Shown here piece by piece: positions 33,903-42,894 of a stretch of 64,000 nt of DNA. Made by a program: the position numbers and the translations under genes. The notes under the pieces were generated by a model. That model did not search any database. It was not told the DNA's origin and worked only from the letters and a program-made list of their open reading frames with translations. The stretch comes from Desulfurellaceae bacterium bin18 (GTDB taxonomy: Bacteria > Desulfobacterota > Binatia > Bin18), in NCBI GenBank assembly GCA_002238415.1, contig MPMI01000001.1, positions 1 through 64,000 of the forward strand, given 5' to 3'. Numbering within the stretch: position 1 is the stretch's first letter; each line of letters opens with the position of its first letter.

Positions 33903-35228
33903 ATGGAGAAGCAAGCACTACAGGGACCGGTCAGCTTTTTGTCATATTTTCTGATGGTTGCCTTGGCTGTGGTGCTCAGCGGCTTCTGGGTGCCGCCCAC
34001 AACCGCGCTTGCCAGCCCGGACCAGAGCTATGACACGCTGCGGCACTGGATCGAGCACGCCCGTCCGGAGACCGAGCTGACCCCCGGACAGCATCTTACT
34101 CTCAAAGACCGCGCCGTACTTGAATCATATATTCCCCAGACGGCCTGGGAATACTACTTTTATGACGGCATGGATATGGAGATTACGGAAACCGGGACCT
34201 ATCCGCCCCCGGAAGGCTGGGGCCAGAACGTTCCGTCTGGCTACCAACTGGACGAGCAGGGCGTGCTGACCGGATTTAAAGGCGGGGGTTTTCCCTTCCC
34301 GGACATTAGCGAAGACGACTCAAAAGCGGCGCAGAAAGTCATCTGGAATATGTTATGGCGGCCTGGGGCCGAGGACTATGTCATGCCGATGGTGGCGTGG
34401 TCGCGGAGTCCGAACGGACAGTTGGACCGCCAGTTTGAGTTTACTGCGGTCGCTTCCCGTTATGCACAAGGGGACCACTGTCTGGTGCCGGGCTATGAAG
34501 AAGTGAAAACCAAGCAATTGATGGAATTCCGCTCGCCGCGCGACATGGCCGGGGCGAAGATGCTGACCAAAACCTATGTGGATCACTACAAAGAGGACGA
34601 TGGTTGGATGTATATGCCCGCCCAGCGCAAGCCGCGGCGGACGCTGGCCTCCGAGCGCACGAGCGAGGTCATGGGCATGGATTTCATCATGGAAGACTTC
34701 ATAGGCTTTGGCGGCAAGGTGTATGAGCACAACTGGAGCTATCTGGGAAAGAGGCGGGTGATCGCCACGATGAATGTCGAGACCAACCCGGAAGCCGGTG
34801 GTCCGCACTTATGGGTACCGAAGGATGCGCGCTGGGAGGTACGCGGGGCGCATGTACTCTTGATTGATCCCAAATCCGACAGCCATCCGTATAGTCACAA
34901 GATCATCTTTGTCGACACCGAGACGTTCTGGACGCTGTGGATGTTCGGCTTCGACCGGCAGGACGATCACCTTTTGCGCATGAACCAGCACTTTCTCAAG
35001 TACTCTGAGGGCTTTGCCCACGAGACTGCCACCCAGGCGCCCTATATGAAGTTGGACTACGCGAATAATGTTGGGCAAGGGATATTCTACCATCTGGGAG
35101 AGACCGATATTAACGCTAAAAAGCCGCACGCGACGTATATGCACTGTTATGTCATGACGAGACATTTCTCCTCGGGGCGGGCGAAGCAATTCTACTCCGT
35201 CCGCAATATGGTCAGCGGGCGGCGCTAG
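33903..35228 (+). CDS. DUF1329 outer-membrane lipid-transport-associated protein, copy 2
   Basis: Also 441 residues, with the same signal region and motifs as copy 1. Differences cluster (for example the region around residues 95-145) while other stretches are almost identical at the DNA level, including over 80 bases after 34543. That mosaic is typical of partial gene conversion. The final residues (NMVSGRR) agree. The stop is 22 bases from the DUF1302 start. Confidence 0.85.
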   Translation: MEKQALQGPVSFLSYFLMVALAVVLSGFWVPPTTALASPDQSYDTLRHWIEHARPETELTPGQHLTLKDRAVLESYIPQTAWEYYFYDGMDMEITETGTYPPPEGWGQNVPSGYQLDEQGVLTGFKGGGFPFPDISEDDSKAAQKVIWNMLWRPGAEDYVMPMVAWSRSPNGQLDRQFEFTAVASRYAQGDHCLVPGYEEVKTKQLMEFRSPRDMAGAKMLTKTYVDHYKEDDGWMYMPAQRKPRRTLASERTSEVMGMDFIMEDFIGFGGKVYEHNWSYLGKRRVIATMNVETNPEAGGPHLWVPKDARWEVRGAHVLLIDPKSDSHPYSHKIIFVDTETFWTLWMFGFDRQDDHLLRMNQHFLKYSEGFAHETATQAPYMKLDYANNVGQGIFYHLGETDINAKKPHATYMHCYVMTRHFSSGRAKQFYSVRNMVSGRR

Positions 35229-35249
35229 GAAAAGCCCTCTCAGGATAGG

Positions 35250-36848
35250 ATGAACATGCGCCTTCGTATCTGTTTCGCCACTTATGCCCTCTTCCTCGGC
35301 TTGGCCGTGCTGCCTGTACCGTCGTGGGGCATTATTAATGTCACCGATGACATTGAGCTCGAAGGGTTTGTGAAAACCCAGAACATTCTCCGCACGCCGA
35401 TGTTTCAGGATGCGGAACTCATCATGCAGCGGAATACGGCGCAACTGGAGGGCAAGTATTATTTTTTGCGGGAGAGCCAAGCCTTTGGTCGTTTCGGCAC
35501 CGGCCCGCTGGAAGAGGCCACGCTGACCCTCATCGGTCGCGGCGTGTACGATTCGATTTACGACATTCGACACACGTATAGCGAGGCGTTCGGCAAGGAT
35601 GAGCGACTCAACCGGCAGTTCGAGTACAAACTTCGCGAGGCCTTTGTCGATCTGGTGCTACCCCCGTTTACACTCCGGCTGGGTCGCCAGCAAGTCGTCT
35701 GGGGGGAGACCGATAATTTTCGGGCGCTGGATGTCATCAATCCGCTCGATCTGCGCTGGCACGCCAACTGGGAGCCCTGGGAGGATATCCGCATTCCGCT
35801 GTGGATGGCACGGGCGATTTATGACATCGGCAAAGTCGGCCCGCTCGAAGAGTCCTTTGTCGAGGCCGTCTGGATTCCGTGGGATTTTCAGCCCAATAAG
35901 GTCGCCGCGGACCCCCGTCGCCCCTGGCCGTTTATTGGCGACGGCCTGTCTGCCGTTGCGAATTCTGCCATGATTGAGGAGGCACTCCTTGATCTTGACC
36001 TGACAGTGAGAGATGGCAAGCCGAGCAAAAAATTCAAGAATGGCCAGGCCGGGGTACGCTTCAAGGCCATCTGGGGCGGAATCGATTTCAGCCTCAACTA
36101 TTTCTACGGCTTTTCCGCCGACCCCGGCTTCAAGTTTCGCTCAGGCCGTCTTGAGGGCAATACTTTGCGTGCCGTGCTCGAAACCGAGCATCCACGTTCC
36201 CACGTGGTCGGCATCGCGGCCAATTATTCGGAGGAGAAATATACGCAGTCCGTTTTCCGGGCGGAAACGACTTTTACGACGGGCGTGCCGGTCACGATTG
36301 CCCCGGGCGCATCGGCCCGGATCGACCCGGACCAGAATCAATTCGACACGGCCAACCGCTCGGTCGTCATGCTGGCCATTGACCGTCCGACCTGGATTCG
36401 CCCGCTGAATGATATACGGACGTTTTTCCTCTCCGCGCAGTTCTTCTGGCGGCGCTATCTGGACTACAGCCGGCTCTATCGCGGCATTCCGTCCGTCCGG
36501 CGTGCTCACATGGATGGTGAGGCTGTCCCAGGTCGATTCATCAGCACGAACTCAGACAAAATCGATCAGAACGAGTTCGTCATTACCTTTTCTGCTTCCA
36601 CCAGCTATGGGCCAGGCGGGCTCTGGCAGCCCTTGTTTGTGTTTGCGCTCGATCCGCTCTCCACAGGGGCGTATAATAAATTCGCGATGGACTACCTGTG
36701 GTCAAACTATTTTGTCTTGCGGTTCGAGCAGAATTTCTTCTGGCGGGTCAGTGGGCACGACCCAGGTCCGTGGGGCATTGGGGACCTGTACGGTCGCCCC
36801 CGCGACAGTCGTCACGAGAGCGTTTTCAGCGCGATCGTTCAATTCTAG
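35250..36848 (+). CDS. DUF1302 outer-membrane beta-barrel protein
   Basis: A 532-residue protein with a signal sequence (to about residue 27), many alternating hydrophobic strands and a C-terminal Phe (AIVQF), as expected for a barrel inserted by BamA. It belongs to the DUF1302 family, found beside DUF1329. Motifs include LEGFVKTQNILRTP near the start and LRLGRQQVVWGETDNFRALD. It is a probable porin-like channel or lipid exporter component. It is the last gene of the tandem DUF1329 unit. Confidence 0.83.
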   Translation: MNMRLRICFATYALFLGLAVLPVPSWGIINVTDDIELEGFVKTQNILRTPMFQDAELIMQRNTAQLEGKYYFLRESQAFGRFGTGPLEEATLTLIGRGVYDSIYDIRHTYSEAFGKDERLNRQFEYKLREAFVDLVLPPFTLRLGRQQVVWGETDNFRALDVINPLDLRWHANWEPWEDIRIPLWMARAIYDIGKVGPLEESFVEAVWIPWDFQPNKVAADPRRPWPFIGDGLSAVANSAMIEEALLDLDLTVRDGKPSKKFKNGQAGVRFKAIWGGIDFSLNYFYGFSADPGFKFRSGRLEGNTLRAVLETEHPRSHVVGIAANYSEEKYTQSVFRAETTFTTGVPVTIAPGASARIDPDQNQFDTANRSVVMLAIDRPTWIRPLNDIRTFFLSAQFFWRRYLDYSRLYRGIPSVRRAHMDGEAVPGRFISTNSDKIDQNEFVITFSASTSYGPGGLWQPLFVFALDPLSTGAYNKFAMDYLWSNYFVLRFEQNFFWRVSGHDPGPWGIGDLYGRPRDSRHESVFSAIVQF

Positions 36849-36863
36849 TCCTGCGACGGCGAC

Positions 36864-38075
36864 CTACGATTCCGAGGCGCGGAGGCGGTCAATCCGCTTC
36901 TTGACCTCGGACGCAAAAGACGCCTGCGGGTCCAGCTCGACCGCGCGCTCGTAGGCGGCCAGCGCCTGTGTCTTCTGCCCCAAGCTTTCAAGCGCCTCAC
37001 CCAGATTGGCATGAGTGTAGGCATAGTCCGGGTCTAACGCGATCGCCTGTTGCCACTCGTCCGCCGCGGCTTGGTGCTTGCCCTGCGCGGCAAAAATATG
37101 ACCCAAGCGGTCATGGATATACGACGAGGTGGGAACGAGTTTGAGTGCTTTGCGATACGCGACCACAGCCTCTTGGACAGTGCCGTTGGTTTCGAGCGTG
37201 CGGGCAAGGTGAACCTGCGCCATGGCATTATACGGATCGAGCTGTAGCGACGTCCGTAACATATTAATCGACTCATCACGCGCGCCATGATCCCCAAGCG
37301 CCAACCCGAGCAGGTGGTGGGCTTTGGCATTGGTCGGAGCGAGGCGAACGGTTTCGCGCCACTCGGCGATTGCTTTTTTGAGCTCCCCGTTATCGTAAAA
37401 CTCTTGTCCCTGTCGCAAGTGGAGCAGGGCCTGGGATGATAAAGACCGCTGGGGCAACGGGTCGGATGGTTGGGCGGATGGCTCGGCCTCAGGCTGCGGA
37501 GCGGGGGCCGGTAGTGGTGGTGGCACGGACGGTGCAGGTGTCTCCGGGGGGGCGGGGCGGGCGCGCGCCATTTGGGGCTTGGGTGGAGCTTTTGCCGTTT
37601 TAGGCTCGGACGATGCCTTTGCCGTCTTGTTGGTATGCGAAAAAAGGATCTGAGAGTAGGCTTCTTCTCCAGCCCCGTTTTCGTGGACAAAGACGATGAC
37701 AACTCGGTCGGTGCGTTGTTCTACAGTGAAGGGCGGAATCTTGGCCGCTTTGAGGTCCAGGACAAGCCGGAGATAGTCCGGATGCGTGCCGAGGCGAACC
37801 TGGGCAAGGAGTTCGTCATCTACCTGGTACACAGCTGTTGGTGTGCCCCGACGCGGGCCCTGTACGTCAATCACCAAACGAGAGGGGGATGCGAGGGCAA
37901 ACGAGTTAACGGCGTCCGGGGGACGCGAGAACTGAAAGAGGACGGAGCGCCGATTTCCTTCGACTGAGAGTTGGACTTTCTGCAGGCCCAGCAGCTCGGA
38001 CTGGGCAAGGGCGGCGGTCCACCCCATGCCGAGCCAGACATATATTGCACTGACAAAGATCCACGCCTTACGCAC
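36864..38075 (-). CDS. AMIN-domain and TPR protein, paralogue 3
   Basis: A 403-residue protein with a signal peptide (to about residue 24), AMIN domain (about 28-125; RLVIDVQGP, LRLVLDLKA), a long proline/alanine-rich linker (about 140-215) and TPRs (about 220-400; LRQGQEFYDNGELKKAIAEW, KALKLVPTSSYIHDRLG). It is closest in layout to paralogue 2. It converges on the DUF1302 gene with 15 bases between. Three such proteins in one 9-kb region suggest a shared envelope machine. Confidence 0.84.
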   Translation of the reverse strand: MRKAWIFVSAIYVWLGMGWTAALAQSELLGLQKVQLSVEGNRRSVLFQFSRPPDAVNSFALASPSRLVIDVQGPRRGTPTAVYQVDDELLAQVRLGTHPDYLRLVLDLKAAKIPPFTVEQRTDRVVIVFVHENGAGEEAYSQILFSHTNKTAKASSEPKTAKAPPKPQMARARPAPPETPAPSVPPPLPAPAPQPEAEPSAQPSDPLPQRSLSSQALLHLRQGQEFYDNGELKKAIAEWRETVRLAPTNAKAHHLLGLALGDHGARDESINMLRTSLQLDPYNAMAQVHLARTLETNGTVQEAVVAYRKALKLVPTSSYIHDRLGHIFAAQGKHQAAADEWQQAIALDPDYAYTHANLGEALESLGQKTQALAAYERAVELDPQASFASEVKKRIDRLRASES

Positions 38076-38097
38076 TGTTGCTCTCTCTCGCCTGATC

Positions 38098-39297
38098 TTA
38101 ATCTACTACAGCCGGCTCTTTTTCAACAGCTGGCCCGGCCTGGAGGAGTATGTCAGCATCATGGGTGAAGTAATAGCAGGCTGCGGTACACACGACACTC
38201 AGCAGGCCCGCACTATAAAACATACTGCTCAAGTCATAATAATCGACCACGATCCCGAAAACAGGCGGAGCGATAGTCATTCCAAGGCTATGGACCGTCA
38301 AGAGCGCACTCATCACCGTTCCCATACTCGAGCCCGGCGTGTGTTCCATGGCCAGCGCCATATGGGCCGGATAGGCCAGCCCAAACCCCGCGCCGACCAA
38401 GGCATTCAGGCCGAGTAAATGCCAGAACGTTGAGGCCAGGGGAAAACCGGCCAGGGAAACGGCGCTGATCAGGCCACCAATACCGATCAGGACTGCTTTA
38501 TTCATACGATCGGACAGACGTCCGCACGGCGCCTGAAGGACGGCGCTGATCAAGACATTCAGGGAAATCAGCGCGCCCACCTGCGAGGTGGTCAGCGGCA
38601 GCAGGGAGGCTGACAGCAGGGGCACAAAGACCCAAATGAGGGTGCTGGACAAGGCATACACCACCCGAAAGAGGGAGACACCTAGAATGGGCCGTGAGGA
38701 TAAAATCGTGCGCCAGGAGGCCTCCTCTTTCTTTTCTGCCACATGCTGTTTCTGGACTTCGGGTAAGAAGAAGAGCAGCAGGAGTAAAGACAACAGGCTC
38801 AGGACCCCCAAGAGAATAAAGCTGGCCTGCATATTGAACAGGTCTTTAATCACTCCGCCCAAGATGGGTCCCCCGGCCACGCCGCCCAGAAAGGCCGTGT
38901 TGACATAGCCGGCATACGCTCCCTCCTTGCCTTTGGGGGTCAGATCGCCCACATAGGCCATGGAAACCGGCTGGACCATAGCGGTGGCTACCCCTTGGAG
39001 AGCCATGATCACGATGAGCGTCAAAAGGCTGTCGGCGAGCAGGTAGGCAACCGAGCTGAGGGCGTAGAAAAACAGCCCCCAGAGTAAAAACGCCTTACGG
39101 CCATGCCGATCCGAGGCCCGACCGATGAGGGGCAGCAAAAAAGTCCGAGACGCCGAGTGCGCCCCAAACAGGATGCCGACGGCCACGCCGCTCGCTCCGA
39201 ATTCCTGGGCATAGATGGGGATAAAGGGAATCACCACCCCGTTACCCAGCATGGTGGCAAACAGCGCCACCGACAGAACAAAAAGCGGCCCGCTCAT
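38098..39297 (-). CDS. MFS transporter
   Basis: A 399-residue, 12-helix major-facilitator protein. Motif A is GRASDRHGRKAF between helices 2 and 3; a second copy GRLSDRMNKAV lies in the C-terminal half. It resembles DHA1-type drug or metabolite exporters, but the substrate cannot be told. It ends 22 bases from the AMIN-TPR gene 3 start on the same strand. Confidence 0.88.
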   Translation of the reverse strand: MSGPLFVLSVALFATMLGNGVVIPFIPIYAQEFGASGVAVGILFGAHSASRTFLLPLIGRASDRHGRKAFLLWGLFFYALSSVAYLLADSLLTLIVIMALQGVATAMVQPVSMAYVGDLTPKGKEGAYAGYVNTAFLGGVAGGPILGGVIKDLFNMQASFILLGVLSLLSLLLLLFFLPEVQKQHVAEKKEEASWRTILSSRPILGVSLFRVVYALSSTLIWVFVPLLSASLLPLTTSQVGALISLNVLISAVLQAPCGRLSDRMNKAVLIGIGGLISAVSLAGFPLASTFWHLLGLNALVGAGFGLAYPAHMALAMEHTPGSSMGTVMSALLTVHSLGMTIAPPVFGIVVDYYDLSSMFYSAGLLSVVCTAACYYFTHDADILLQAGPAVEKEPAVVD

Positions 39298-39408
39298 ACT
39301 GCCATCCGAGCTATCAGCCGCTTGTGGGAAAAGGTCGGTCGCTTACCAGGGGGCTCAAGGCTCCCGACCGGGGAACAGCATCTCTGATTAGTGCGGACCA
39401 AATGTTGC

Positions 39409-40875
39409 TTACTCTGCCCGCACCGAGGGCCACCGATCCGCCCAGGGCTTGGCCTGCTCAAGCTGTGAGGCCAGGCGAAACAGGGTGTCCTCGCGGCCAT
39501 AAGCGGCCACGAGTTGAATGCCGATAGGCAGTCCCGCGCTGTTCCAGTGCAGCGGTAGCGAGATGGCGGGCTGGCCGGTGACATTAAATGGCACGGTAAA
39601 CGGCATGAGGGTGGCCGAACGCCGCGCGCCCCCCAGGGGGTTCTCCGCTGTGGAGACAAACTCTCCCAACCGGGGCGGGGGCTCGGCAATGGTTGGAGTG
39701 ACGAGGATGTCAAAGCCGGCTGAGCCGTCTTCGGGCTGCCACCAGTGGGCGATCCGGCGCGTGTCGGCCTGGAGCCACTCAATGGCTTCGATATAGCGCG
39801 TCGCGGTGCGAGCTCGGCCGATTTCCACCATGGCCCAGGTGTGAATCTCCACGTCATCCTGGGTGACGGTTTTCCCCGTTTGCTTGCCTAAGGTGTCGAT
39901 ATGAGAGGCGATGGCGCTCGTCAAAATCGCCCACACGTGTCGCCGACGTTCTTGCTCATCGTTCAGCGCGCTGGGATAAGACTCCTCAACCGTATGGCCG
40001 AGCGCACTCAGAAGCTGGGCCGTGGCGTGAACGGCGGCGACGCAGTCCGGATGCAGCGGGGTTGCCTGCCCAGGGAAATCCGCCAGGACGCCAATCCGCA
40101 ATACTCCCGGATTGGCACCGACTTCTTCAAGAAAAGGGCGTGTCGGCGGGGTAGCAAAATACGGATCGCCCGGCATGGGGCCGGCAATCGCATCCAAAAT
40201 TGCGGCCGTATCGCGGACACTCCGCGTCACCACATGTTCGTTGACCAGACCCTGCCAGACCTCGCCGTATTCCGGTCCGAGAGAGACGCGCGAGCGGGTG
40301 GATTTGAGCCCGACCAGACCACACTCGCTGGCCGGTACGCGAGTCGAACCGCCCCCGTCGTTGGCATGGGCCGCCGGGACCATACCCGAGGCCACGGCCG
40401 CGCCGGCCCCACCACTGGAACCGCCGGTGGAGTGCTCCGTGTTCCAGGGATTCCGGCTCGGGCCGTAGGCGTCCGGTTCGGTCGTCGGCATGGTCGCAAA
40501 CTCGGGCGTATTGGTCTTGCCCAGGAAGATGAAGCCCGCGGCTCTGAGTTTGGCGGCCATATAGGTGTCTTCTTTTGCCGTCCAGCCCAGCTCTTTCAGA
40601 AAGCGGCTGCCTTGATGATAGGAGTCACCGGCGGAATGACAGCCAAAGTCCTTGAGGAGAAACGGGACGCCGCTGAACGGCCCGTTGGGCAACTGCGGCG
40701 ATGTAGCCTGATCGCGCGCTTTCTCAAAAAGAGGCGTGATCACGGCGTTGAGCCGTGGGTTGATGTGCTCAATGCGGGCAATGGCGGCGTCTACCAGTTC
40801 GAGCGGTGTTGCTTTTCCTGTACGGACGAGGTCCGCCTGCGCCAGTGCGTCGAGGTGGGCGAGTTGGTCAGCCAT
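39409..40875 (-). CDS. Amidase signature family protein
   Basis: A 488-residue amidase. The catalytic Lys is in PFLLKDFGC, the glycine/serine loop is STGGSSGGAGAAVASG, and the nucleophile Ser is in GGGSTRVPAS. The family cleaves amide bonds with a Ser-cisSer-Lys triad. There is GGAGGAAT upstream of the ATG. It is divergent from the Rid protein at 41066 and may belong with the degradative region. The substrate is not known. It could also be related to GatA, but no other Gat subunits are nearby. Confidence 0.88.
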   Translation of the reverse strand: MADQLAHLDALAQADLVRTGKATPLELVDAAIARIEHINPRLNAVITPLFEKARDQATSPQLPNGPFSGVPFLLKDFGCHSAGDSYHQGSRFLKELGWTAKEDTYMAAKLRAAGFIFLGKTNTPEFATMPTTEPDAYGPSRNPWNTEHSTGGSSGGAGAAVASGMVPAAHANDGGGSTRVPASECGLVGLKSTRSRVSLGPEYGEVWQGLVNEHVVTRSVRDTAAILDAIAGPMPGDPYFATPPTRPFLEEVGANPGVLRIGVLADFPGQATPLHPDCVAAVHATAQLLSALGHTVEESYPSALNDEQERRRHVWAILTSAIASHIDTLGKQTGKTVTQDDVEIHTWAMVEIGRARTATRYIEAIEWLQADTRRIAHWWQPEDGSAGFDILVTPTIAEPPPRLGEFVSTAENPLGGARRSATLMPFTVPFNVTGQPAISLPLHWNSAGLPIGIQLVAAYGREDTLFRLASQLEQAKPWADRWPSVRAE

Positions 40876-41065
40876 AATACATTCCTCCGGTGCGGATACC
40901 TCCTCCTAACAAAGGCAAAAGGAAATGAGAAGGGAGAAAAGCGCTAAAGCAGGCTTTCCCTTTACTCACGTTGACGGTCATATCTCATCCCAACGCTCCC
41001 TGGAGCATTCCCTATCTTTATATCCCCTTGCCTGGTATGCAGTGCTGACGGGAAGGAGGGGCACT

Positions 41066-41455
41066 ATGCGTACGGACATTACCCCCCCGGCAATGCGGAA
41101 TATCAGAGAACGCTTCCGCTACTCTCCGGGTGTAAGGGCCGGGAATCTCTTGTATATCGCCGGGCAAGTTGGCCGGGATGAGAACTTGCAGGTTGTGGCG
41201 GATAAGGAAGCACAGTTTGTGCAGGCGTTTGAAAACGTCAAAAAAGTGCTGACCGAGGCCGGAGCGACGTTTGACGATGTCGTGGAGATGGTCACCTACC
41301 ATACCGACCTGCGCGACCTGCAACTCTTTATTGATGTCAAGGATCGTTACATTACGAATCTTGACCGACTCCCGACCTGGACGGGGATCGGCACTCCCGC
41401 CCTGGCGATGCCTGGGCTCCTTGTCGAGATTAAATGTACCGCCTATCTGGAATAG
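41066..41455 (+). CDS. Rid (YjgF/YER057c/UK114) family protein
   Basis: A 129-residue Rid protein: FRYSPGVRAGNLLYIAGQVGRDE at the start, NVKKVLTEAGATFDDVVEMVTYHTDL in the middle and MPGLLVEIKCTAYLE at the end. The conserved Arg that binds imine substrates should lie near the C-terminal half, but I do not see an unambiguous Arg in the usual place, so imine deaminase activity is not certain. The start at 41066 follows AAGGAGGGG. It is co-oriented with the MFS gene 34 bases on. Confidence 0.85.
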   Translation: MRTDITPPAMRNIRERFRYSPGVRAGNLLYIAGQVGRDENLQVVADKEAQFVQAFENVKKVLTEAGATFDDVVEMVTYHTDLRDLQLFIDVKDRYITNLDRLPTWTGIGTPALAMPGLLVEIKCTAYLE

Positions 41456-41488
41456 GGTTCCTCCTGCACTGAAGAGAAAGTAGGGTGC

Positions 41489-42769
41489 ATGCCGCAAGCC
41501 GAACGCGTGGAACAAGATCAATCCTCATACGGATGGGTCATCGTCTTTGCCGGCCTTGTCATCAGCCTGTGCATGTATGGCGTGATCGAATCTTTCGCCA
41601 TTATGTTCAAACCTATTGCTGCGCAGTTTGCCTGGGACCGTGGCACCGTGTCGATCGCGTCGATGATAAGCTGGATCAGTTTTGGCCTCTCCAGCCTGAT
41701 CTGTGGCCGCCTGAGTGATCGTTTTGGTTCCAAGTGGGTGATTATTGCTGGCGGTCTGTTCTTTGTGGCGGGTACGTTTTTGATGAGCCAGGTGCAATCC
41801 CTGTGGCAACTCTACGTGTATTTTGGGGTGGTGTTGGCGATCGGCCGCTCGGCGACCGGGGTCCCGATGGTGGCCCTGGTGACCAAGTGGTTCGTGAGGC
41901 GCCAGGGGTTGGCGCTGGCTATTGCCCAGTCACAGAATGTGGGCTCGGCCGTGTTTGCCCCGCTGGCCGTTTTCCTGCTTGCCCATAATGACTGGCGCTG
42001 GTCGTATATCTGGCTCGGGCTTATCACCCTGGTGGTCCTGCCTCTTTCTCTGCTCATGCGGGATAAGCAGGTCGCATCGACCGAGGCTCAGAAGTCAGGC
42101 CCAGCACTCAAGCATGATCCGACATATGTCTCAGCCCCTGTCTCAGCCCCCGGCATGACACTGGGTGAAGCCATGCGGACGCGCGCCTTTTGGACGCTCA
42201 ATTTTATGGTGCTGGGCTGCTGCATGTGTCACTCGTGCATCTTGCTGCACGGGTTCAACCATATGACCGACGTAGGTGTGTTGGAATCGGTTGCGGCCCG
42301 GGTCGTCATGCTGATGGCCGTGTTTGGCATGGTCGGGAAGATCATCAACGGTCTGTTAGCCGACCGGATTGGCGCCAAGTGGGCCATTGCGTTCTTTCTC
42401 GGTCTCCAGGCAGTGATGATTCCGTTTTTTATTGAAGCCCGCCAGGCCCCCTCTTTCTACTCGTGGGCCATCCTGTTCGGGCTGGGTTTTGGGGGACCCA
42501 TGCCGGTCTATGCCATGCTCTTCCGAGAATATTTCGGCACGCGGGCCATCGGAACCATCTTAGGCGCGTTCTTTATGGTTGCGTCCATTGGGATGGGATC
42601 GGGCGGCATGATAGGCGGCCTCTTGCATACCGAGTTTGGAGATTACGTCGTGCCGTTTCTGACGAGTACGAGCACCGGTGTGCTCGCGGCCTTGCTCGCC
42701 CTCACGCTGCCTGCTCCGAAACGGGTCATGCGTATGCCAGTGCCGCAGGTCGCCCTCCAGACGAGCTAG
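41489..42769 (+). CDS. MFS transporter, monocarboxylate-type
   Basis: A 426-residue 12-helix carrier. MISWISFGLSSLICGRLSDRFGSKW and AVFGMVGKIINGLLADRIGAKWA show both motif A copies. The phrase GRSATGVPMVALVTKWFVRRQGLALAIAQSQNVGSAVFAP is typical of the MCT/oxalate-formate antiporter-like group. It follows the Rid gene and may import an organic acid for the neighbouring LLM gene. Confidence 0.87.
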   Translation: MPQAERVEQDQSSYGWVIVFAGLVISLCMYGVIESFAIMFKPIAAQFAWDRGTVSIASMISWISFGLSSLICGRLSDRFGSKWVIIAGGLFFVAGTFLMSQVQSLWQLYVYFGVVLAIGRSATGVPMVALVTKWFVRRQGLALAIAQSQNVGSAVFAPLAVFLLAHNDWRWSYIWLGLITLVVLPLSLLMRDKQVASTEAQKSGPALKHDPTYVSAPVSAPGMTLGEAMRTRAFWTLNFMVLGCCMCHSCILLHGFNHMTDVGVLESVAARVVMLMAVFGMVGKIINGLLADRIGAKWAIAFFLGLQAVMIPFFIEARQAPSFYSWAILFGLGFGGPMPVYAMLFREYFGTRAIGTILGAFFMVASIGMGSGGMIGGLLHTEFGDYVVPFLTSTSTGVLAALLALTLPAPKRVMRMPVPQVALQTS

Positions 42770-42894
42770 CCGAGCGCACATCCATGGTGAAGCTTGACCT
42801 GTATCGTGGAAAAGCAGTAATGCAGAGGGACGAGCAATGATTTCGGGAAATCTGCCTCGGTGTGTAGGGCAGATGTGTAAAGGAGGATGAGTGT

